Position numbers and translations under genes: made by a program
The notes under the pieces: generated by a model
Database searches by the model: none
Seen by the model: only the letters and a program-made list of their open reading frames with translations
Told to the model about the DNA's origin: nothing
NCBI RefSeq assembly: GCF_000272105.2
Contig: NZ_AJZD02000313.1
Location: 28,931 to 92,930 of the forward strand
Reading direction: 5' to 3'
Origin: Vibrio splendidus 12E03
GTDB lineage: Bacteria; Pseudomonadota; Gammaproteobacteria; Enterobacterales; Vibrionaceae
DNA: 64,000 bases
Part shown: positions 1 through 8,962 of the stretch, in pieces
Position numbering within the stretch: the first letter of the stretch is position 1
How the letters are laid out: every line of letters starts with the position of its first letter

Positions 1-1346
1 CTCAAGCAGCGCTTTATAGCTGGATCGATAACAGCAACGACAAGTGGCGCGACGAAGTAGACGTTGGCGACATCGTACTGGTTGTGGATATCGGTGGTGG
101 TACTACCGACCTTTCTTTAGTTGAAGTGACTCAAGACGATGGCAACCTGAGCCTGAACCGTATCGCTGTAGGTGAACACATCCTACTTGGCGGCGACAAC
201 ATGGACTTGGCTCTGGCTTACCGCTTGAAGATGAAGCTAGCACAAGAAGGCAAAGAGCTGGCACCTTGGCAAGTTCAAGCGATGACTCACGCATGTCGTG
301 ACGCAAAAGAAGCGCTACTGAACGACGCAGAGCTTCAAGCTGTGCCAATCGTGGTTCCTAGCCGTGGCTCTAAGCTACTTGGCGCGACGCTAAAAACAGA
401 ACTGACTCAGCAAGAAGTACAACAAACATTGGTTGATGGCTTCTTCCCTAAAGTTGCTGTGACTGATCACCCGGTACAAAAAACGCGTGGTGCACTGACT
501 CAAATGGGTCTGCCTTACGCTCAAGACGCAGGTATTACTCGTCACATTGCCGCATTCCTTTCTAAGCAAGCGAACGCGCTTTCTGGAAATGGTGAAACGG
601 CTCAACAAGATTTCAATCCGTTTGCAAACATGCCCGGTATGCCCGGTACAGAAGCGCAAAGGTCAGAAGCGCCAGCGGCAGACTTCATCAAGCCAACAGC
701 AATCCTGTTCAATGGTGGTGTTCTAAAATCTAATCTACTTGCTGCTCGTCTTTCAGACACGATCAACGAATGGCTGATCAATGCTGACGAAGAGTTCGCT
801 AAACAACTTTCAGGCCTAGACCTAGACCTTGCGGTTGCAAGTGGTGCTTCTTACTACGGCGCGGTACGTCGTGGTCAAGGCGTTCGTATCCGCGGTGGTA
901 TCGCTTCTGCTTACTATGTAGGTATTGAAAGCGCGATGCCTGCAATCCCAGGAATGGCTCCTCCTATGGAAGCTCTGTGTGTTGCACCGTTTGGTATGGA
1001 AGAGGGCTCAAGCGTTCAAGTGCCTAGCCAAGAATTTGGTCTAGTGATTGGTCAGCCAGTTCACTTCCAGTTCTTCGGCTCAACAACTCGCCGTGAAGAT
1101 CAAGCTGGTACTCATCTTGATCACTGGGCGCCAGAAGAGCTCGATGAGCTTCCTGAAATCCAAGTGACACTGCCGGTTTCTGAAGGCCGTCGCGAAGGTG
1201 AAGTGGTTCCGGTGACTTTGGCTTCTCGCGTTACTGAGCTTGGTACTCTATACCTAGAAGCGATTGCCACTGACAACGGCCAGAAATGGCACGTTGAGTT
1301 CGACGTTCGTGAAGATTCGAACAACGACTCAAGCAACGAAGCATAA
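1..1346 (+). CDS. Hsp70-family chaperone, 5' end outside window
   Basis: The reading frame is open from the third base of the window, so only the C-terminal 447 residues are present. The visible part starts just before the Hsp70 phosphate-2 motif (VVDIGGGTTDLSL) and includes the second half of the nucleotide-binding domain, with an adenosine-type motif ILFNGGVLKSN, and a short beta-rich substrate-binding region. The protein ends in an acidic Asn/Ser tail (NNDSSNEA). Unlike the next gene it has no long C-terminal extension. Family knowledge places it with non-canonical cytoplasmic DnaK relatives, which often occur as a tandem pair; client proteins are unknown. It is 150 bp from the second Hsp70 gene on the same strand, with a terminator-like hairpin between them. 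Confidence 0.9.
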   Translation, partial: QAALYSWIDNSNDKWRDEVDVGDIVLVVDIGGGTTDLSLVEVTQDDGNLSLNRIAVGEHILLGGDNMDLALAYRLKMKLAQEGKELAPWQVQAMTHACRDAKEALLNDAELQAVPIVVPSRGSKLLGATLKTELTQQEVQQTLVDGFFPKVAVTDHPVQKTRGALTQMGLPYAQDAGITRHIAAFLSKQANALSGNGETAQQDFNPFANMPGMPGTEAQRSEAPAADFIKPTAILFNGGVLKSNLLAARLSDTINEWLINADEEFAKQLSGLDLDLAVASGASYYGAVRRGQGVRIRGGIASAYYVGIESAMPAIPGMAPPMEALCVAPFGMEEGSSVQVPSQEFGLVIGQPVHFQFFGSTTRREDQAGTHLDHWAPEELDELPEIQVTLPVSEGRREGEVVPVTLASRVTELGTLYLEAIATDNGQKWHVEFDVREDSNNDSSNEA

Positions 1347-1352
1347 TGAATC

Positions 1353-1381
1353 AACGGCACCTTAGCGGGTGCCGTTATTTT
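1353..1381 (+). terminator. Rho-independent terminator between the two Hsp70 genes
   Basis: A 9-bp stem (AACGGCACC with GGTGCCGTT) with a 6-nt loop is followed by a short T-rich run. It sits 7 bases after the first Hsp70 stop codon, so the second gene may depend on read-through or its own promoter. Confidence 0.75.
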
Positions 1382-1499
1382 ATCAATACCGTTCCTAACC
1401 CATTCCTACCTGTTTCTCAGGAATGACGATTACAAATAACAACAATAAGACCAAAGCTATCAACATACTGGTCATCACTCTGGAAGAATAAGGTTTTGT

Positions 1500-4340
1500 A
1501 TGGCAACTCCTCGTTTTTTAGTCGGCATTGACTTAGGTACAACCAATACGGTTGTCGCTTACTGTGAAATCAACGACGACCTACAACATGCTCCCGTTTC
1601 TCTTTTCGATATTGACCAACTCATCGGCCCCGGTGAAGTGGTTCGCAAGCCCCTACTTCCATCATTTCGTTACCACCCAGCACAAGGTCAAATCTTCCCT
1701 TCTGACCTGACAATGCCATGGGAACCAAGCCCCGTTGAAGGCGATATTAAGAACGTTATCGTCGGTGAATGGGCGCGTGAATTGGGCGCTAAGGTTGAAG
1801 GTCGCCAAGTGTCGAGTGCTAAAAGCTGGTTATCACACCAAGCGGTTGACCGTAACTCAGACATTCTCCCTTGGGCAGGCGCAGCTGATGTCGACAAAGT
1901 ATCGCCAGTTGTGGCGAGTGCAAGCTACCTGAATCACATTCGCCAAGCATGGAACTACCGCAACCCAAGCAACAAACTTGAAGACCAAGATGTTGTAGTG
2001 ACGGTTCCGGCTTCATTCGATGAAACAGCACGTAAGCTGACACTCGAAGCCGCAGAGCTAGCCGGTTTAGGCAAGATCCTCTTACTCGAAGAGCCACAAG
2101 CAGTTTGTTACGACTGGTATGCACGCCACCAGCAAACGGCTGCGGAAGAACTCCAAAAGATCCCGCTTATTCTAGTGTGTGATGTTGGTGGTGGTACCAC
2201 CGACTTGAGCTTAATTGAAGCCAAATTCGATGCGAACAACGACGGCAATAACGAACTCGCACTCGACCGTATTGGCGTTGGTGAACACTTGATGCTCGGT
2301 GGTGATAACCTCGATTTAGCGCTTGCTCACCTTGCAGAGCAACGCTTCAATCAAAACAAAAAGCTGAATGCTTCTAGCCTGACCAAACTGATTCAGCAGA
2401 CTCGCGCCGCAAAAGAGAGCCTACTTTCTGCCAATGCACCCGATGATGTGAAGATCACCATGCTAGGTAGCGGCTCGAAGCTACTAGGCGGTACTAAGAG
2501 TATTGGCTTAACCAAACAAGAAGTTCATCAAATCGCATTGGAAGGTTTCTTCCCGCTTTCTGAGTTTACTGAAACACCCGACAAGCGCCGCAGTGCTGTG
2601 GTTGAGTTTGGTCTGCCTTACGTCGCTGATCCTGCGGTGAGTAAGCACGTCGCAGAATTCCTAACAACACACCAACAAGTGTCTAAAGCCGCATTAGAAA
2701 ACTCAGACTCTATTGAGTTCGATAACACCAAACCTGCAATTCCAGTTGGCGTGCTGCTCAATGGTGGTGTGTTTAACAGTGAATTGGTCACTGAACGAAT
2801 CACACAGCTACTTGGCAACTGGAACGGTTCTCCGATCACAGTGCTTGATAACCCTCATCCAGATTGGTCTGTTGCCCTTGGCGCGGTTGCCTTTGGTAAA
2901 GCTCGCCGTGGTGCACAGCTGAAAATCGGTGGCGGTGCCGCTCGTTCTTACTTCTTGCATCTACAAGAGAAGAACAAGATGGGCAAAGCACTTTGTCTGC
3001 TTGCCAAGGGGACTGAGGAAGGACAAGAGATACGCTTAAACAGCCGTCGTTTCTCGCTGACTTTAGGTGAGCCAGTACGATTTAATCTACTGACTTCAAC
3101 ACACGATCAAATTGCTCACGACACCTCCATTCAAAACGGTGTGATGGTCAATGTGGATGCCGACTTGTTCTCCCCTCTCCCACCGTATATTTCTACGTTG
3201 GAAGGCTCAGGTACTGCAGAACTTCAAGCCAACCAAAAAGAGCGTGTTGAAGTCCTGCTCGCTTGTCAGTTAACCGAAGTCGGCACACTGAAAATGGAGT
3301 GTGTGAGCACAGAAGATGACTCTAAGCGTTGGTTGCTTGAGTTTGAAGTAAGAAACAAGCAAGGCGACGAATCTGATATCTCAGCTCTTCACCCAAGATT
3401 GGATGAGTGTAAGGAATTAATTTCTCGCCTGTACAGCGGCAACAAAAAGAGTGCTGAATCGAAAGAGATCAAAACGCTATCGAAAGATCTTGAGAAGCGA
3501 TTAGGTAAACGCGATGAATGGGACTTCACGACCCTTCGTCATCTCTTTGATACCTTTTCATTAGGTCGTAAACGTCGTCGCCGCTCAGAAGCACACGAGA
3601 AGAACTGGCTACGTTTAGCGGGTTACTCACTACGCCCTGGCTTTGGCGATCCGACTGACTCATGGCGTATCGAACAAATTTGGGGCCTTTACCAACAGAA
3701 TATTCAGTTCAAGAACCACCAAGGCTGGACAGACTGGTGGGTATTCTGGCGTCGTGTCGCTGGGGGGCTTAACCAAGAGCAGCAAGAAAGTATCTTGGCG
3801 GACATCGCTAAGTACCTTCACCCAGGTGCAATGAAGAACCCGAAGACAGCCAAAGATGCGCAAGACAATGGTTATGAAGCCATGGTTCGTTTAGCGGCGT
3901 CACTTGAGCAACTTGAGGTTGAAGACAAAGTGCTGCTGGCAAGTTGGTTCTTAAGCAAGGCGATTAATCATAATCAGTTTGAGCAAGCACACTGGTGGGC
4001 TCTAGGTCGATTGGCTTCAAGAATGCCTTTGTATGGCAGCCAACACAGCGTGATTCCAAGAGAACAAGCTGAACAGTGGTTACCGAAGCTGCTTGAGCAG
4101 AACTGGCATAAAGAGCAGATGATCGCCTTTGCAGCGGTGATGATTTGTCGTAAAACTGGTGATCGTCAATTTGATATCTCTGACGACTATCGCAATCAAG
4201 TGATTGAGAAGCTGAAACAAAGTAAGGTGCCAGAATCTTGGTTAACGCTGGTCAGTGAAGTGACTGAGCTTTCTGAAAGTGAATCTAAGCGTGTGTTTGG
4301 TGATGCATTACCAAGCGGCTTAAGCCTAATCAATAACTAG
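1500..4340 (+). CDS. Hsp70-family protein with C-terminal DUF3731-type domain
   Basis: The product has 946 residues against about 640 for DnaK. The N-terminus carries the phosphate-1 motif (GIDLGTTNTVVAY, residues ~9-21), then the phosphate-2 motif CDVGGGTTDLSLIE (~230) and the adenosine motif GVLLNGGVFNSE (~420). From about residue 650 the sequence is no longer Hsp70-like: it is helical and Trp-rich (for example WTDWWVFWRRVAGG), matching my recollection of the DnaK-related DUF3731 domain. The ATG at 1500 follows GGAAGAATAAGG at a normal distance. It is likely a cytoplasmic ATP-driven chaperone working with the upstream paralogue. No J-protein or nucleotide exchange factor gene is adjacent. 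Confidence 0.9.
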   Translation: MATPRFLVGIDLGTTNTVVAYCEINDDLQHAPVSLFDIDQLIGPGEVVRKPLLPSFRYHPAQGQIFPSDLTMPWEPSPVEGDIKNVIVGEWARELGAKVEGRQVSSAKSWLSHQAVDRNSDILPWAGAADVDKVSPVVASASYLNHIRQAWNYRNPSNKLEDQDVVVTVPASFDETARKLTLEAAELAGLGKILLLEEPQAVCYDWYARHQQTAAEELQKIPLILVCDVGGGTTDLSLIEAKFDANNDGNNELALDRIGVGEHLMLGGDNLDLALAHLAEQRFNQNKKLNASSLTKLIQQTRAAKESLLSANAPDDVKITMLGSGSKLLGGTKSIGLTKQEVHQIALEGFFPLSEFTETPDKRRSAVVEFGLPYVADPAVSKHVAEFLTTHQQVSKAALENSDSIEFDNTKPAIPVGVLLNGGVFNSELVTERITQLLGNWNGSPITVLDNPHPDWSVALGAVAFGKARRGAQLKIGGGAARSYFLHLQEKNKMGKALCLLAKGTEEGQEIRLNSRRFSLTLGEPVRFNLLTSTHDQIAHDTSIQNGVMVNVDADLFSPLPPYISTLEGSGTAELQANQKERVEVLLACQLTEVGTLKMECVSTEDDSKRWLLEFEVRNKQGDESDISALHPRLDECKELISRLYSGNKKSAESKEIKTLSKDLEKRLGKRDEWDFTTLRHLFDTFSLGRKRRRRSEAHEKNWLRLAGYSLRPGFGDPTDSWRIEQIWGLYQQNIQFKNHQGWTDWWVFWRRVAGGLNQEQQESILADIAKYLHPGAMKNPKTAKDAQDNGYEAMVRLAASLEQLEVEDKVLLASWFLSKAINHNQFEQAHWWALGRLASRMPLYGSQHSVIPREQAEQWLPKLLEQNWHKEQMIAFAAVMICRKTGDRQFDISDDYRNQVIEKLKQSKVPESWLTLVSEVTELSESESKRVFGDALPSGLSLINN

Positions 4341-4394
4341 GTCTAAAAACGATTAGCTTTCGTTGTTAACGGTAAAGAAGCTAACAAGAAAAGA

Positions 4395-4431
4395 AAAAGC
4401 CACTTTCGATTCGTTGAAAGTGGCTTTTTTA
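4395..4431 (+). terminator. Terminator after the Hsp70 pair
   Basis: A 13-bp stem (AAAAGCCACTTTC with its complement) closes on a short loop and runs into six Ts, 55 bp after the second Hsp70 stop. Confidence 0.85.
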
Positions 4432-4511
4432 TTGGTGGCTTAAGGCTGGTATGTTTAGTCGACTTGTAGCTTTTTGGTTAAGAGCCTTAGCCGTGTTGCA
4501 GTTCATCATTG

Positions 4512-4727
4512 TTAATGTTTGGTTCCAGTTGGGTTGATAGGAAAATCCGTATTTTCATAAATGTCAGATAGTTTTTTCGGTTTCTTCTCTTTTGCTCCTT
4601 TGTTTGATTGATTATGAGTTTCGCTTAAAAGCCATTCCTCATGCATTTTTGCTGAATCCAAAAACTCTGGATCCTCCATTGCTTCCTTGCGAAGTTTATT
4701 TACACGTTCGAGAGTATCCCAAATCAT
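4512..4727 (-). CDS. Small hydrophilic protein of unknown function
   Basis: This is a 71-residue, highly charged protein with no signal peptide or membrane segment. Its first half looks helical (ERVNKLRKEAMEDPEFLDSAKMHEEW) and the middle is Lys-rich (KGAKEKKPKK). I do not recognise the family. A strong ribosome binding site, GGAGGTGAAGTATT directly before the ATG, argues that it is a real gene rather than a chance frame. It stands alone between the Hsp70 pair and the DUF2947 gene. Confidence 0.6.
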   Translation of the reverse strand: MIWDTLERVNKLRKEAMEDPEFLDSAKMHEEWLLSETHNQSNKGAKEKKPKKLSDIYENTDFPINPTGTKH

Positions 4728-4885
4728 AATACTTCACCTCCACTAAGGCAGTAATATAAAGATAGCCCAACCCCAAAAAACTTCAACTAACCCAATGAGA
4801 TAGCGATCTCAATTTCGTAATTTACCTACTTTGAACGAGTGAAAATGGTCACCTTTGTCAGCACTCAAATAGTGGGCACTTCTCC

Positions 4886-4903
4886 ATGATCTTCGAAGAT
4901 CAT
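4886..4903. promoter_or_regulatory. 18-bp perfect palindrome, possible operator
   Basis: ATGATCTTC is followed directly by its reverse complement with no spacer. It lies about 160 bp upstream of the 71-residue gene and beside the terminator of the DUF2947 gene. Without a T run it does not look like a terminator; a dimeric repressor site is one reading, chance another. Confidence 0.3.
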
Positions 4904-4910
4904 CAGGCAC

Positions 4911-4941
4911 AAAAAAAGCGAGCTCAATGCTCGCTTTTTGT
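4911..4941 (-). terminator. Terminator of the DUF2947 gene
   Basis: The stem AAAAAGCGAGC pairs with GCTCGCTTTTT and, read on the minus strand, is followed by a T run. It is 55 bp past the stop of the minus-strand gene at 4996. Confidence 0.8.
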
Positions 4942-4995
4942 TTGTCTATCAGTTGCTCGAATCACCAACACCTACTCGATTAAATCACACCGAGG

Positions 4996-5469
4996 TTAAG
5001 CACGGTTACCGATTTTCACCTTGCCATTGGTAGCAAACCAAAGGGCTTCTGAACGACGACGACCGATTAGAATCGGGCCATCATCGTAGAACAAGAAGTT
5101 CTTCCAATGCTTCTTGAAAATCGCCCATTTGGTTTCAAGAACATTGTACTTTTCGTAACAAAAATAAACAGTTACGTCATCTTGCCAATCAATAAAGTTA
5201 AGAATCTCTTCTGGCATTTCTGGCTCATCCGCTTCCCAATGCGCCATCCAGTTTATCTCTTCATTCCAGTTCGATGCTTTGCTTGGCCAGTCTTGCGAGC
5301 TCAGTCGTTCTGAATCTGGGCTTTGAGGGCTAACGTTCTCTTTCCAGAACTGTGATGCTCTCGCCTGTGTCATTGGCTTAATCTTTTCCAAGTCCTCTGC
5401 CGGCAGCGGCATTGACTGGTGTGTGAAAATCCATTTTCTTTGGTATTCGTCCAAAGTTGTGTATGACAT
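4996..5469 (-). CDS. DUF2947 family protein
   Basis: This is a 157-residue, Trp-rich, acidic soluble protein (MSYTTLDEYQRKWIFTHQ...). I assign it from memory to DUF2947, a gammaproteobacterial family of unknown function. An upstream TTG would add one residue, but the ATG at 5469 is well spaced from GAGGAA, so I chose it. It has no signal peptide or membrane helix. The clustered ..RRRSEALWFATNGKVKIG.. near the C-terminus suggests a compact domain, but no catalytic motif stands out. It appears monocistronic. Confidence 0.7.
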   Translation of the reverse strand: MSYTTLDEYQRKWIFTHQSMPLPAEDLEKIKPMTQARASQFWKENVSPQSPDSERLSSQDWPSKASNWNEEINWMAHWEADEPEMPEEILNFIDWQDDVTVYFCYEKYNVLETKWAIFKKHWKNFLFYDDGPILIGRRRSEALWFATNGKVKIGNRA

Positions 5470-5621
5470 CAAAATTCCTCAAATATCTTCTCAGGCTGAT
5501 GGATTTACCATGCCTATCTGTTCTTTTTGATGCAGTGACGGTTTCATTTTATCTATGTCGTCACTGCCTCTAACTCTGTATTTACGCTTAATTGATACTT
5601 ACGCCTAATGACTATTGGTCT

Positions 5622-6209
5622 CTATACAGCTCGCCTATCTTCCCAATTCGGGTTAACTAATGCCGTCAGTATATGGTCTTCCCATTTACCGTTAATCTGT
5701 AGGTAGTCTTTAGCAAAACCTTCTCGGACAAAACCAAGATGTTCTAATACACCCGCACTGCGTTCGTTGTGAGGCATGTAGCCCGCCATTAAGCGGTGCA
5801 TGTTCTGCACATCAAACATGTAGTCTTTGGCCATGCTCAAACCTCTGCGCATGTAGCCGTGGCCCTGTGCACTTTGCGCCAATGAGTAACCGACATTACA
5901 GGCGTAGAACGGGAAACGAGACAAATTACTGAACGATATTGTGCCTAACATTTCATTAGAGTCAGCATTAATCAGTAAACAGTAATAGCCTAGTCCCATT
6001 TTATGAAGCTCGTTTAACTTGATCAGTCGCTGCGCCCAACTCGCTCTATCAAAGAACGCGTCTTCTCGAATCGGTTCCCAAGGTTTCAGGTACTCTCTGT
6101 TAACCTGAAAGTACTCACTGAGCATCGCTGCGTCGTCGATTTCAGCCGTTCTCAGAATCAGGTTACCGTCCCGCTTATAAATGCGCTCCGGTGTACTCAA
6201 ATCTTCCAT
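5622..6209 (-). CDS. rimJ: RimJ-type N-terminal protein acetyltransferase
   Basis: This is a 195-residue GNAT enzyme that closely resembles E. coli RimJ (194 aa), which acetylates the N-terminal Ala of ribosomal protein S5. Shared landmarks are YLKPWEPIR near residue 40, the acetyl-CoA loop region QSAQGHGYMRRGL and the C-terminal GFVREGFAKDYLQINGKWEDHILTAL. It starts 18 bp after tyrR on the same strand with only a weak ribosome binding site, so it is probably co-transcribed with tyrR. A related GNAT acting on another protein cannot be excluded. Confidence 0.85.
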   Translation of the reverse strand: MEDLSTPERIYKRDGNLILRTAEIDDAAMLSEYFQVNREYLKPWEPIREDAFFDRASWAQRLIKLNELHKMGLGYYCLLINADSNEMLGTISFSNLSRFPFYACNVGYSLAQSAQGHGYMRRGLSMAKDYMFDVQNMHRLMAGYMPHNERSAGVLEHLGFVREGFAKDYLQINGKWEDHILTALVNPNWEDRRAV

Positions 6210-6227
6210 AATCTTGTTCTTATTCGA

Positions 6228-7772
6228 TCAGTTCTTTCTAATACCGTAATCACGAAGCTTATTCGCAATTGAGGTGTGAGATACATTCAAACGTTTTGCA
6301 AGCTTACGGCTTGATGGGAAAGACTGGTAGAGCTTCTCTAGAATCTGAGATTCATAGTCTTTCATGATCTCGTCAAGCGAGCCGTCTAAGCTCAAGTTCG
6401 CCATTCCAGCCGTCATGGTTTCAAGCTGTGGCAGGTGGAATTGCTCAACCGTTAACGTATCTGAATCCAACTCTGTTAGTGCACGTAAAACCATATTGTC
6501 TAACTGACGGATGTTGCCCGGCCATTGGTAATTACCTAATTGGTCGATTAGTTCTTGAGTCAGCTTTGGTTTCAACATGCCTAATTGCTGTGCGTACTTT
6601 GCAACGAATAGCTCCAGTAATGGGGCAACATCGTTTGAACGTTCACGCAAAGCAGGAATCGATAAAGTCAGCACGTTCAAGCGGTAGAACAGATCTTCAC
6701 GGAACGAACCTGAGTCGGCTAATTCAGAAAGACGATGGCGCGTTGATGCGATAATACGAACATCCGCGTGCATCTCTTCTTCTTCACCAACACGACGGAA
6801 TGAACCATCTTGTAGGAAACGCAGCAGTTTGATTTGTAGATGTGGGCTCATCTCGCCAATTTCATCTAAAAATACGGTACCGCCATTCGCTTGTTCGAAA
6901 ATACCTTTATGACCTTGCTCATGGTTGAATGAACCCGGCGCATGACCAAACAATTCCGTTTCCGCTACGTCATCAGGCATCGATGCACAGCTTAGAATCA
7001 AGAATGGGAAAGACGATCGATTTGAACGGTTATGACACGCTTTCGCCAACATCTCTTTACCTGTACCCGTATCGCCTTCAATTAATAGAGGCTGATCCAG
7101 CATAGCCAATTTCTTAGCTTGGCTGATCAAGGCTTTATGGCGATTAGAGACACCAACAAAGTGTTCGAAACCTAGGTTGTTCTGTTCTGGGATTGAATCT
7201 GGCGAGTTCATCTCTTGATTACAAGAGCGAATCGTCATTACTGCGCTTGCCAGTACCGCTTCGTTGACATCACCACCAAGGTAAATCGGCAGGATCTCAA
7301 TAGAGAAATCTAAACCATCCAACACGACAACTTCACGATGACGCGTTACATCGCCTTCGATCCAGCGAGCAAAGTTAAAGCTAGGAACAAACGTCGCTAG
7401 CGGTTCACCGATGACTTCATCTTCTTGTTTGTTGAAGAGGTTCAATGCAGCGTGGTTAGCCATATCGACTGAGCCTTTAAGGTCAATCGCAATCACAGGA
7501 TCAGGTAGGTTTGCCAGCAGAGCAATCAGCTCTGTGTTATGCCTTTCGCTTGGCATAAATTGGATTTTACGTACATCCTTCACACCTGAAATTCGGCGAA
7601 TTTCAGCCATAAGTTCACTAAAAGCATCAAAATCGATATCAGGGCAGTTTAGGTAAATAATGCCTTTAACATCAATTTCGATTCCTCTTAAATCAATGCT
7701 TTTTGAGGCCAAGATATCGAGCAACTCACGCGTTAAGCCGAGTCTGTCTTCACACAATACTTCAAGACGCAC
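6228..7772 (-). CDS. tyrR: Aromatic amino acid regulator TyrR
   Basis: The 514-residue product aligns by eye with E. coli TyrR (513 aa) from the first residue (MRLEVLCEDRLGLTRELLD). It has an ACT domain (~1-74), a PAS domain (~80-180), an AAA+ ATPase module (~205-435; Walker A EGDTGTGKE, Walker B FLDEIGEM) and a C-terminal Fis-type helix-turn-helix (LAKRLNVSHTSIANKLRDYGI). The sigma54-contacting GAFTGA loop of related activators is replaced by GSFNHE, as expected for TyrR, which acts on sigma70 promoters. In enteric bacteria it binds Tyr, Phe or Trp and controls their synthesis and transport. A TyrR-like box lies 76 bp upstream, suggesting autoregulation. Confidence 0.97.
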   Translation of the reverse strand: MRLEVLCEDRLGLTRELLDILASKSIDLRGIEIDVKGIIYLNCPDIDFDAFSELMAEIRRISGVKDVRKIQFMPSERHNTELIALLANLPDPVIAIDLKGSVDMANHAALNLFNKQEDEVIGEPLATFVPSFNFARWIEGDVTRHREVVVLDGLDFSIEILPIYLGGDVNEAVLASAVMTIRSCNQEMNSPDSIPEQNNLGFEHFVGVSNRHKALISQAKKLAMLDQPLLIEGDTGTGKEMLAKACHNRSNRSSFPFLILSCASMPDDVAETELFGHAPGSFNHEQGHKGIFEQANGGTVFLDEIGEMSPHLQIKLLRFLQDGSFRRVGEEEEMHADVRIIASTRHRLSELADSGSFREDLFYRLNVLTLSIPALRERSNDVAPLLELFVAKYAQQLGMLKPKLTQELIDQLGNYQWPGNIRQLDNMVLRALTELDSDTLTVEQFHLPQLETMTAGMANLSLDGSLDEIMKDYESQILEKLYQSFPSSRKLAKRLNVSHTSIANKLRDYGIRKN

Positions 7773-7839
7773 AAATAGTCCTATTATAGGTGTCAGGATA
7801 AGTTGACAGTAGTGTGGATTAAGCTCTGAGTTCAGTCAA

Positions 7840-7871
7840 GAAGAAGAGTAAACATATGTTTACTCTTCTTC
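7840..7871. promoter_or_regulatory. TyrR-box-like palindrome upstream of tyrR
   Basis: This 32-bp perfect inverted repeat (16+16, no spacer) has the core GTAAA-N6-TTTAC. The TyrR consensus is TGTAAA-N6-TTTACA; only the outermost bases differ. It lies between the ycjF stop and the tyrR start. There is no clear T run on the minus strand, so an operator is favoured over a terminator, although the structure could serve as both. Confidence 0.6.
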
Positions 7872-7895
7872 TCAAACTATTGAGCTTCAAATGCT

Positions 7896-8948
7896 TTATT
7901 TGAGAGTGATACGCTTTATTTCAGAAAGGACGGCTTTGCGGAGGTCTGCCAGTTTTACTTTTCGTTCGTTATGCCAAGGCATCGGACGCAGCAATGTCAT
8001 GGCTTTTAAACCCAGTCTCGCAGTGAGAATACCGACACCGAGCCCCTGCCCTGCTCGAGCTGAAACCTTGCCTGCAAGATCCATCGAGACGAGATCCATA
8101 CTTGCGTCTATCGCGAGTTCACTGGCTCCTGCAGCAGCCATGTTGATTAACACCAATTTGAACAACTTAATACGCGACCAGTAACCAAGCTCAATGCCAT
8201 ACACATCAGCAAGCTTGTCGATCATGGTGAAATTGCGCCACGCCACCAGCAACATATCGGCAGCCGCTAATGGGCTCACAGCAACCAAAGCGGCCGATTC
8301 GGTCGAGAACTTAGTGACGATTTTAGTCGCCACTTTATCTTGTTGGGCAACAACGAGTGCATCATACATATCCAACACTTCAGCATCGCTGTGCGCCGGA
8401 TTAATACTGTTTCGCCATTTATCATAAGCGGGTGATTCAGCGACAATACCGCCCTGCTTCGCAATGTGTTCACAGAACGCTTTGCCTTTACCAACGCTTT
8501 GGCTCTGTAACAGCTCTTCACTCTGCTCTTGAACGCTGAAATGATCTTTCAATGAGCGTAGCTTCCACAGCTCTTTGCCTATTGCGCCCAAGCCTAATGA
8601 AGCGATTGCAGCAGTAAAGCCTGCCCAACCTAACGCGAGCCAGTCTGCTGTTTGAATCGCTGTAATGACAGAGTCAATTGCCTGCCAACCGACTAAACCG
8701 GAGAAAGCGACTAACAAGCCCGTTCCAAACCACTTCTTCTTTTTACTCGGTCGAATCACTTGTTCCAGTTGGTGCTCAGCGTCACCATCAAGCTCGGTTT
8801 CCACTTGTGGTGCGACAGGAACAAATTTCTCTTGCTCTGTGAACAGTTGTTGAGCGCCTAAATCCGGGCCAACTTCGCTCTTGTCTTGCTCATCAAAAGA
8901 GGTCTTCAACGGTTCATTAAAGACCTGCTTTGTTTTTAATTCACTCAT
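7896..8948 (-). CDS. ycjF: YcjF / UPF0283 inner-membrane protein
   Basis: The 350-residue protein has a charged N-terminal third followed by two close hydrophobic segments (~residues 75-125: WFGTGLLVAFSGLVGWQAIDS and ALGWAGFTAAIASLGLGAIG). A DUF697-type C-terminal domain follows, with further weakly hydrophobic stretches. The ATG at 8948 is preceded by GAGGCAATCAAA; an upstream extension would overlap ycjX and is not needed. In E. coli ycjX-ycjF lie just upstream of tyrR, as here, and belong to the phage-shock (Psp) regulon; that link is family knowledge. It starts 14 bp after ycjX. Confidence 0.92.
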   Translation of the reverse strand: MSELKTKQVFNEPLKTSFDEQDKSEVGPDLGAQQLFTEQEKFVPVAPQVETELDGDAEHQLEQVIRPSKKKKWFGTGLLVAFSGLVGWQAIDSVITAIQTADWLALGWAGFTAAIASLGLGAIGKELWKLRSLKDHFSVQEQSEELLQSQSVGKGKAFCEHIAKQGGIVAESPAYDKWRNSINPAHSDAEVLDMYDALVVAQQDKVATKIVTKFSTESAALVAVSPLAAADMLLVAWRNFTMIDKLADVYGIELGYWSRIKLFKLVLINMAAAGASELAIDASMDLVSMDLAGKVSARAGQGLGVGILTARLGLKAMTLLRPMPWHNERKVKLADLRKAVLSEIKRITLK

Positions 8949-8962
8949 TTTGATTGCCTCAA

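Noticed and set aside
84..1346. First Hsp70 gene as a truncated protein starting at GTG 84
   Set aside because: The frame is open to base 3 and the GTG lies inside the phosphate-2 motif, so the gene is cut by the window, not truncated.
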